The notes below the pieces were generated by a model. That model worked only from the letters and a program-made list of their open reading frames with translations, had not been told where the DNA came from and made no database searches. DNA of 55,252 nt from an uncultured Lachnospiraceae bacterium (GTDB taxonomy: Bacteria; Bacillota; Clostridia; Lachnospirales; Lachnospiraceae): positions 1 to 55,252 of the forward strand of contig CAJTRK010000024.1 of the NCBI GenBank assembly GCA_910578475.1, in the 5' to 3' direction. Below are positions 50,235 through 55,252 of the stretch, piece by piece; the stretch's first letter is position 1; every line of letters begins with the position of its first letter. Both the position numbers and the translations under genes were made by a program.

Positions 50235-50561
50235 ATGGAGACCGGGAAAAAAATAAACCACTGGTGCGTCCTGTGCGGAGCCGGATATCATAGCTGTGAC
50301 CTGTGCAACAGCCAAAAAACATTCACCCCCTGGCGGACACTGACAGATACCCTTGAACATTTCCAGATTTTTATGATATTGAAGGATTATAACAACAGAC
50401 GAATCGACAGAAAAGAAGCCGTAGAACTGCTGTCCGCTTTCGACTTATCTGACCGGGAAACCTATAAAGACAGCGCCAAAAGCGTTCTGGCAGATATCTT
50501 TCGGGACGACGGCAGGAGCGTGCCTGCGGATGACCGTGCCGGCGGGGAGGACTGCGTATGA
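50235..50561 (+). CDS. Small Cys-rich tail-module protein
   Basis: The 108-residue protein starts METGKKINHWCVLCGAGYHS and continues CDLCNSQKTFTPWRTLTDTL, giving two CxxC pairs suited to zinc. A helical part follows (HFQIFMILKDYNNRRIDRKE). Similar zinc proteins lie next to tail tube genes in Lachnospiraceae phages, where they may be tail chaperones or regulators. The start at 50235 is chosen for its distance to AAAGGA; ATGs at 50205 and 50223 are alternatives. Its stop overlaps the next start (ATGA). Confidence 0.6.
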   Translation: METGKKINHWCVLCGAGYHSCDLCNSQKTFTPWRTLTDTLEHFQIFMILKDYNNRRIDRKEAVELLSAFDLSDRETYKDSAKSVLADIFRDDGRSVPADDRAGGEDCV

Positions 50562-51706
50562 AATCAATTTATCTGGACAATGCGGCGACAACTCCTCTTT
50601 CCGATTCCATGAAAGAATATCTGACCTCCCTGCTGTCAGTATATGGCAATCCTTCCTCCCTCCACTCCGTCGGCGGACAGGCCGGCCGCCTTATTGTACA
50701 GGCAAGAGCCTCCGTTGCAGGATTCCTGAACGCCTCTCCGGAGGACGTCTTTTTTACCTGCAGCGGCTCAGCCGGCAATGCACTGGCCATCAAAGGACTT
50801 GTATCGGAAAAGCGGGCGGATGACCGATATGAAGTCTTCTATTCCCCAACGGCGCACAAATCCATGCTGTCTGCATGCGAATCCTGCCGCCGCCATACAC
50901 CGCTCAAAGTAAATGCCATCGGCGAAATAAACCCTTTTTATCTTCATGATATCCTGCAAAAACACCGCCCTCTGCGCCCGCTTGTCTGTATCGAAGCCGC
51001 CAGTTCGGAAACCGGCACGATTCAGGATGTAGCCGGAATCGGCTCCATTGTCAAAAGACATAACGGCCTTCTGCTGGTCGATGCCACCGGCTATCTTCCA
51101 TCCTGTCCCATCGACATGCGCCGCTGGCATTCTTTCGTTGACATGCTGACTTTCAGCGGCCATAAGCTTCATGCCCTGAAAGGCACAGGCATCCTGTGGA
51201 AACGCCAAAACATCCGCCTGACTCCCCTGATTTACGGTACGCAGGAACAGGGACTTATCGGCGGCACGGAAAATACGCTCGGCATCGCCTCTCTTGGCAA
51301 AGCAGCCGCCGACTACGACTATACTTCCATTACCCCCCATAACAGAGATTATGTATATGCGTACATCGTCCGCCACATACCGGACTGCACCCTCGTCGGC
51401 GCCCCGCCGGATTCCGGGCACAGACTCCCCCATCATCTGTACCTGTGTTTCCGGAGCGTCGAGGGAGAATCTCTGATGCTTCTGCTCGATATGTACGGCA
51501 TTCAGGTCTCCACCGGCTCCGCCTGCAGTCAAAAAAGTCCAGCCGCTTCCGCCGCCCTGCATGCAATCGGCATGAACCCTCAGGATATGCACAGCTGTAT
51601 ACGCCTGACCTTTTCCGGGCGGGAAACACAGGAAGAACTGGATTATGTATGTGTAAAACTGAAACAATGCGTTGCCTCTTTAAGAAACTCGGAAACGCCA
51701 GAATAA
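50558..51706 (+). CDS. NifS/IscS-like cysteine desulfurase
   Basis: A PLP enzyme of 382 residues that removes sulfur from cysteine as an enzyme persulfide. It has YLDNAATTPLSDSMKEYL, YGNPSSLHSVG, His100 (PTAHKSML), SSETGTIQDV, Asp175 (LLVDATGYLP), PLP Lys203 (FSGHKLHALKGTG), GGTEN and the catalytic Cys323 in STGSACSQKS. All key residues are present, so it should be active. It overlaps the small Cys-rich gene by 4 nt and sits inside a tail operon, an unusual place. The sulfur could serve a tRNA, DNA phosphorothioate or protein modification; no partner gene is visible. Confidence 0.88.
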   Translation: MKSIYLDNAATTPLSDSMKEYLTSLLSVYGNPSSLHSVGGQAGRLIVQARASVAGFLNASPEDVFFTCSGSAGNALAIKGLVSEKRADDRYEVFYSPTAHKSMLSACESCRRHTPLKVNAIGEINPFYLHDILQKHRPLRPLVCIEAASSETGTIQDVAGIGSIVKRHNGLLLVDATGYLPSCPIDMRRWHSFVDMLTFSGHKLHALKGTGILWKRQNIRLTPLIYGTQEQGLIGGTENTLGIASLGKAAADYDYTSITPHNRDYVYAYIVRHIPDCTLVGAPPDSGHRLPHHLYLCFRSVEGESLMLLLDMYGIQVSTGSACSQKSPAASAALHAIGMNPQDMHSCIRLTFSGRETQEELDYVCVKLKQCVASLRNSETPE

Positions 51707-51763
51707 AAATACCTGCCCGGACGGACAGGAACTTTACATCCCAAATAAGAATGGAGGTTTGCT

Positions 51764-52177
51764 ATGGAATTTACGGAATTTATGAACGATGTTCTGTATA
51801 TCATTTTAACCATGCTCTTACCCATAATTGCCGGCTATACGGTCAATTTACTTAAAAGCAGCATCCGAAACAGCAATCTCATTGCCAACACCATCCAAAA
51901 CGAAGCGTTGGCTCAAACCATCGAAAACGCACTCTCCGACGTTATGGACGCCGTGCTTTATGTCAACCAGATATATGTGGACTCCCTGAAAGCAAGCGGC
52001 AGATTCGATGAAACAGCGCAAAAAGAAGCCTTTCGCCTCGCTTACACAGAAGCCCTGAACCTGATTTCCGATGAGACAAAGAAAATCATCGAACAGTTAT
52101 ACGGCTCCTTCGACAAATGGCTGAAACTCAAAATCGAATCATCCGTCGGCATAGCCCGGCAGCAGGAAAGGACGTGA
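51764..52177 (+). CDS. Phage holin (LLH-like)
   Basis: The 137-residue protein has one N-terminal hydrophobic segment (VLYIILTMLLPIIAGYTVNL) followed by a long amphipathic helix region (SNLIANTIQNEALAQTIENA). This matches the phage holin LLH family. It would make pores for lysozyme release or depolarise the membrane. The ATG follows GGAGG, and the gene directly precedes lysozyme. Confidence 0.78.
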   Translation: MEFTEFMNDVLYIILTMLLPIIAGYTVNLLKSSIRNSNLIANTIQNEALAQTIENALSDVMDAVLYVNQIYVDSLKASGRFDETAQKEAFRLAYTEALNLISDETKKIIEQLYGSFDKWLKLKIESSVGIARQQERT

Positions 52178-52182
52178 ACCCG

Positions 52183-52632
52183 ATGCGATTATCCATAAGC
52201 CCCCGCGGTCTTTCCCTCATTCAAAAGTTCGAAGGATGCCGCCTGAAAGCCTATCAGGACAGCATCGGCCTGTGGACCATCGGATATGGCCATACTTCCG
52301 GCGTATCTGAAGGACAGACCATCACCCAAACACAGGCAGATGCTTTCTTAAAAGCAGACTGCGCAAACGCCGAAAACGCCGTCAGCCGCTATGACGACCG
52401 ATACCACTGGAACCAGAACCAGTTCGATGCGCTGGTCAGCTTTACTTTTAACTGCGGAAGCCGCAATCTCCAAACGCTGCTCAACAACGGACAGCGCACC
52501 GTTTCAGAAATCAGCGCCAAAATTCCCGCCTACAACAAGGCCGGCGGCAAAGTATTAAAAGGACTCGTCAGAAGACGCGCCGCCGAAAAAGAACTGTTCG
52601 ACGCGCCCGCCGGAAATGAGGGGTGTCCATGA
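52183..52632 (+). CDS. GH24-type phage lysozyme (endolysin)
   Basis: The 149-residue muramidase has the catalytic Glu in LIQKFEGCRLKAYQDS and the GLWTIGYGHTSGV motif with the Asp/Thr region. It continues NQFDALVSFTFNCG and LVRRRAAEKELF. It cleaves peptidoglycan for cell lysis. The start at 52183 lies 5 nt after the holin stop, with AGGAAAGG upstream. It overlaps the following gene (ATGA). No signal peptide is present, so it depends on the holin. Confidence 0.92.
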   Translation: MRLSISPRGLSLIQKFEGCRLKAYQDSIGLWTIGYGHTSGVSEGQTITQTQADAFLKADCANAENAVSRYDDRYHWNQNQFDALVSFTFNCGSRNLQTLLNNGQRTVSEISAKIPAYNKAGGKVLKGLVRRRAAEKELFDAPAGNEGCP

Positions 52633-53030
52633 AAATCTTAAATGAAATCATCACATTTACCGAATGGCTTATCGACCGTCTCGGCATCGAGACAAATGGT
52701 ATGAAAAAGCGCCGCGAAGAACATGAACTGTTAGTCCGGACTTCACAAAACCTTACCGCCTTACAGGAACGGTATACGGAAAACAGCATTCAAATCAACA
52801 ACCTGATGATTGCGCAGCGCGAAATCCTCGCCGACAAAATCAATGAAAAATATAAATACTATATTTCCCTGAACGGCATTCCCGAAGACGAAGTAGAAGA
52901 ATTTACGAACCTTCACCAGGCCTATAAAGGCGTGGGCGGAAATCACAGCGGCGACGCCAAATATGAATACTGCATGAATCATTTATTCGTGATTCCCGTG
53001 GAAACGAAACTGATAACGGAACATGGATAA
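52629..53030 (+). CDS. Hypothetical phage-type protein after the lysozyme
   Basis: The 133-residue protein has an N-terminal amphipathic part (ILNEIITFTEWLIDRLGIET), a coiled-coil centre and a C-terminus EFTNLHQAYKGVGGNHSGDA typical of a small family found beside lysis genes in clostridial phages. The ATG follows GAGGGG. It is the last plus-strand gene before two reversed zinc-ribbon genes. The role is unknown. Confidence 0.65.
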   Translation: MKILNEIITFTEWLIDRLGIETNGMKKRREEHELLVRTSQNLTALQERYTENSIQINNLMIAQREILADKINEKYKYYISLNGIPEDEVEEFTNLHQAYKGVGGNHSGDAKYEYCMNHLFVIPVETKLITEHG

Positions 53031-53038
53031 ACAGGATA

Positions 53039-53608
53039 TTATTCCGGCAGCTTCTCAACAACTACCGACGTTCCGTTGGCAGAAACCCCAATCATGTTAT
53101 TTCCAAAAACGGCATAATTAAATGCGACGCCTATAATCGCATTACCGTTTTTGGAAACAGAAACATCTGTCATCCTCGAAATAGCTGCTTCCTTTGCCTG
53201 CATCATTTTTATGCTGAACTCTTCCGATGTCTGACCGAAGAAATCCGTTATGGAAGCGGAAAATTCAGACAGAAAACCCGTACCCATAACCGCCTCGCCG
53301 GAAACGATTCCGTTATAGGAAGTAATTTTATATCCCTCAAAATTATATCCTGATGTCAGCATATGATTAATGCGGCAATTCAGGGCCTCTTCTTTACCCA
53401 CGCCGGAACTCGATTTCGCCAAATCCTCGTTCCACTTGTTTTTCCATAATGCCTTTTCTTCCGCCGTTTTTTCCTTCCACTCGGGCTGCGGTATGCCGGT
53501 ATATTTTAATGTATTGTGACATTCGGGGCATTTCGGCGGTTTGTATGCCTGACTCTGCAAATCACTTCCGGTAAAACCACAATGTGGACAATAAAATATG
53601 TATCTCAT
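53039..53608 (-). CDS. Zinc-ribbon plus YbjQ-like (heavy-metal-binding) domain protein
   Basis: The N-terminus is a zinc ribbon (YIFYCPHCGFTGSDLQ, then PPKCPECHNTL). After a Trp/Lys linker a YbjQ/UPF0145-like domain follows (ITSYNGIVSGEAVMGTGFLS, MMQAKEAAISRMTDVSVSKN, IGVAFNYAVFGNNMIGVSAN). YbjQ domains form pentamers of unclear function. It is transcribed against the tail operon and starts just left of the 86-bp miniature element. It looks like a moron-type accessory gene. Confidence 0.8.
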   Translation of the reverse strand: MRYIFYCPHCGFTGSDLQSQAYKPPKCPECHNTLKYTGIPQPEWKEKTAEEKALWKNKWNEDLAKSSSGVGKEEALNCRINHMLTSGYNFEGYKITSYNGIVSGEAVMGTGFLSEFSASITDFFGQTSEEFSIKMMQAKEAAISRMTDVSVSKNGNAIIGVAFNYAVFGNNMIGVSANGTSVVVEKLPE

Positions 53609-53660
53609 TTTTAACCCTCCTGTGTAAAATTTGATATGTTTTTAACCGCAATATTATATT

Positions 53661-53762
53661 CATTATAGGATTAGGGTGTCAAAAGGCGCTTCACGGAATG
53701 AAACAGGGCAGATTGCCCTAACCACTTCCATAAAGCTCCTTTTGACACCCTACTCATTATAG
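53661..53762. mobile_element. 86-bp miniature inverted-repeat element with 8-bp target duplication
   Basis: The body (53669-53754) has perfect 15-bp inverted repeats, TAGGGTGTCAAAAGG at 53672-53686 and CCTTTTGACACCCTA at 53738-53752. An internal GGGCA-GAT-TGCCC hairpin is also present. The 8-bp direct repeat CATTATAG flanks it on both sides (53661-53668 and 53755-53762), as expected of a target-site duplication. It has no coding capacity. The remaining stretch to 53983 shows no gene I can support. Confidence 0.7.
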
Positions 53763-53983
53763 CAGATTGTGCATTGCAGGCAAACAGCCGAATTGCCCCC
53801 CCGCAGACGCGATTGTGAAGGGGAGGCTCCTTTCGGGAGAAGCCCTCGCAGAAGCGATAAATTTGACGGCGGGTGTATGCTGGATATGCGCTCGGTACTG
53901 CCTGGCATGACAGGATAATCTCTGAAAAGATTATGGATTCATGTATTGTGGAAAATTTTATAAAAATACAAAAAAGAAACTGC

Positions 53984-54481
53984 CTAAAAATCCGCCCCGC
54001 AGCTGTTGCAATGATAGTTCTTGCTGTTCCGGCTCACGCTGAACATCCCGAACAATGCCGTGTTCACCGCCTTTGACGTAATGCTGATTCTCTTCGTATT
54101 TCCGCTGTTGCAGTAAGGACATTTTACAACAGTTACACTGCTGCTATTTTTAGCATCTCCATATTTTTTTTCACGGTCTTCCAGTGGAAATTCTGGTGTA
54201 AAGCTCTCAGGAACTGCCTTAATTTCTTTTATGATTTCAACCAATCTGTCTGCATCGGGAAGTGTAAGCGAAGTTTTTACTCTTATTTTTCCAATCGCAG
54301 GAATAAAATCTTCAATTCTTGGCAATAAAGCAATTGGTAACTCTTCTGCAAAATCATAGACCGTTCCATTGATTTCACACTTCGTATTCGCGATACGAAT
54401 CATCGGAAATCCGCAATGAATGCAGGTCTCACTCTTATCGCTGATTTCTTTTCCGCACTCCGGACAATTAATTAACGCCAT
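53984..54481 (-). CDS. Double zinc-ribbon hypothetical protein
   Basis: The 165-residue protein begins with a zinc ribbon (INCPECGKEISDKSETCIHC) and ends with another (VVKCPYCNSGNTKRI plus YHCNSCGADF). The middle holds a helical segment (LPDADRLVEIIKEIKAVPES). Such proteins are frequent in Lachnospiraceae mobile elements without a known role. It is transcribed against the tail operon, directly upstream of the tape-measure gene. Confidence 0.75.
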   Translation of the reverse strand: MALINCPECGKEISDKSETCIHCGFPMIRIANTKCEINGTVYDFAEELPIALLPRIEDFIPAIGKIRVKTSLTLPDADRLVEIIKEIKAVPESFTPEFPLEDREKKYGDAKNSSSVTVVKCPYCNSGNTKRISITSKAVNTALFGMFSVSRNSKNYHCNSCGADF

Positions 54482-54554
54482 ACTAAATCCTTCTTTCTTT
54501 CTTTAGATTTTTTAAGTATAGCATAAATACAGTCAGAACGCCACTCTGTATGAC

Positions 54555-54600
54555 AAAAAACGCGCTCTCCACAAGCGCATGGTATGCCTCCACACATACC
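54555..54600 (-). terminator. Tandem hairpins with identical loops; minus-strand terminator
   Basis: Two adjacent hairpins, GCGCT-CTCCACA-AGCGC (54562-54578) and GGTATG-CCTCCACA-CATACC (54581-54600), share the loop sequence CTCCACA. On the minus strand the first is followed by GTTTTTTG and looks like a terminator. It lies immediately before the tape-measure gene and may block antisense transcription. The same AAAAAACGC plus hairpin layout occurs at 44592-44710. Confidence 0.5.
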
Positions 54601-54610
54601 GCCCAGTACG

Positions 54611-55252
54611 ATGTTCACAACCAAAAACCAGGAACTTGCCATATTCGGAAACGGCTTATCCGAAACGAAGGAAAAATTAATTGCATTTTTTGATGCGTAT
54701 GAGCGCGGCGGCGTAAAAGGGGAGTCTGGAATCATCGATACCTTCTTTTCTAAAAAAAAAATGCCATCTCTAACACCAGAGTTATTGAACACTTTTGAAT
54801 CTTTTAAAAATAAGTTTAATAACTCATCTTTAAGTGCAGATGACATAGCTGAGCAAATGAAAAATGTAGATGCTTCCATCCTCGACTACGCCAGAACCTG
54901 CAAAAACGGCGAAATGACAACCAAAGGATTCGAAGAGTCCCTCAACAGCATGTCCCGTACTTCCAAAATAGGACAGGCCGCGCTTCAGGCCTTCGCAACA
55001 GCCGGCAACATGGTTGTAGGATTTCTGGCATCTAAAGTGATACAAGCCGGCGTTACTGCCATCGACAACTGGATTCACCGGGTAGACAAGGCCAACGAAG
55101 CAATGGAAAATGCCGTATCCAAATATGACTCCGCCAAATCAAACCTCGAGGACATCAATTCCCAACTGGAAACACATCAGGAAACGCTCAACAGTCTGCT
55201 GGCGAAAGATAAGCTGACCTATGCGGAAAAAGGACAGTTAAAAGAACTGCAG
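54611..55252 (+). CDS. Phage tail tape-measure protein, N-terminal part
   Basis: The frame runs to the window edge. It starts MFTTKNQELAIFGNGLSETK, continues FFDAYERGGVKGES, has a hydrophobic segment (AFATAGNMVVGFLASKVIQA) and then coiled coil (SKYDSAKSNLEDINSQLETH), the layout of tape-measure proteins of Lachnospiraceae siphovirus-type tails. An in-frame ATG at 54584 would add nine residues. Neither start has a clear ribosome site, perhaps because the insertion of the zinc-ribbon genes changed the upstream region. Tape-measure proteins set tail length and are usually the longest gene of the module. Confidence 0.75.
   Translation, partial: MFTTKNQELAIFGNGLSETKEKLIAFFDAYERGGVKGESGIIDTFFSKKKMPSLTPELLNTFESFKNKFNNSSLSADDIAEQMKNVDASILDYARTCKNGEMTTKGFEESLNSMSRTSKIGQAALQAFATAGNMVVGFLASKVIQAGVTAIDNWIHRVDKANEAMENAVSKYDSAKSNLEDINSQLETHQETLNSLLAKDKLTYAEKGQLKELQ

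Noticed and set aside
53763..53983. Plus-strand frame at 53873 with a short protein-like stretch
   Set aside because: No ribosome site and no recognisable family; it overlaps the reversed zinc-ribbon gene end.
1..55252. CRISPR array
   Set aside because: No regularly spaced direct repeats of 24-40 bp were seen; the only tandem repeats are coding (10134-10205) or two-copy (38225-38289, 44600-44757).

Overview
The window looks like a chromosome segment of a low-to-mid GC Clostridia bacterium, most likely a Lachnospiraceae gut commensal. The evidence is strong AGGAGG ribosome sites, a SigH-type sigma gene, the cysE-cysS-mrnC-rlmB-sigH order, a sucrose ABC importer without its own ATPase, LytTR/agr-type remnants and a Lachnospiraceae-type phage tail module. 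Genus is not resolvable by eye. All calls come from reading the sequence; no database search was run.

Layout. 1-852: 5' part of a group II intron (minus strand) sitting directly behind an intrinsic terminator, with an interrupted maturase gene. 861-1145: a tiny transcription unit with a broken small gene. 1205-4454: a five-gene PadR-controlled operon (ferredoxin-like membrane protein, PadR, unknown, methyltransferase, acetyltransferase). 4427-7131: MerR regulator divergent from a MATE exporter, with a classical 19-bp-spacer MerR promoter. 7152-8883: a deleted aldo/keto reductase, small unknown genes and tRNA-Thr. 9022-15339: housekeeping operon cysE-cysS-mrnC-rlmB-SGNH protein-sigH-small membrane protein. 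15353-19028: response regulator plus PocR hybrid histidine kinase. 19215-24141: ispF, a second MATE exporter, coaBC, coaX and an ECF pantothenate transporter component. 24161-26376: a two-gene AAA-ATPase/TOPRIM cassette resembling anti-phage systems. 26473-36714: sucrose/fructan locus (secreted metallo-beta-lactamase-fold protein, amylosucrase-like GH13, fructokinase, LacI regulator, lipoprotein and two permeases, GH32). 36739-40201: decayed LytTR/sensor/ABC-permease remnants between two XRE-membrane regulators. 40312-41984: DUF2200-DUF1801 fusion, a 28-residue ORF and TatD nuclease.

42093-55252 (right edge, continuing beyond it) is a phage-tail-like element and is the most interesting part. 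A minus-strand operon encodes a sigma-like factor and a DUF262/ParB-like protein from a promoter carrying two LexA-type boxes. In the opposite direction a long operon begins with an 896-residue protein carrying the signature motifs of the two-barrel RNA polymerase superfamily that includes eukaryotic RNA-dependent RNA polymerase, QDE-1 and phage YonO. It continues with a zinc-finger protein, a tail assembly protein, a probable tail tube protein, a NifS-like cysteine desulfurase, holin, lysozyme and the start of a tape-measure protein. My working model is SOS induction, then sigma-like factor and element-encoded RNA polymerase, then expression of tail and lysis genes. No capsid, portal or terminase gene is visible here, so it may be a tailocin-like particle or the left part of a prophage.

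Two neighbouring genes of the element seem to start with ATA codons behind good ribosome sites. An 86-bp miniature element with 15-bp inverted repeats and an 8-bp target duplication lies inside it. Elsewhere a hairpin plus ribosome-site module recurs three times with a compensatory base change.
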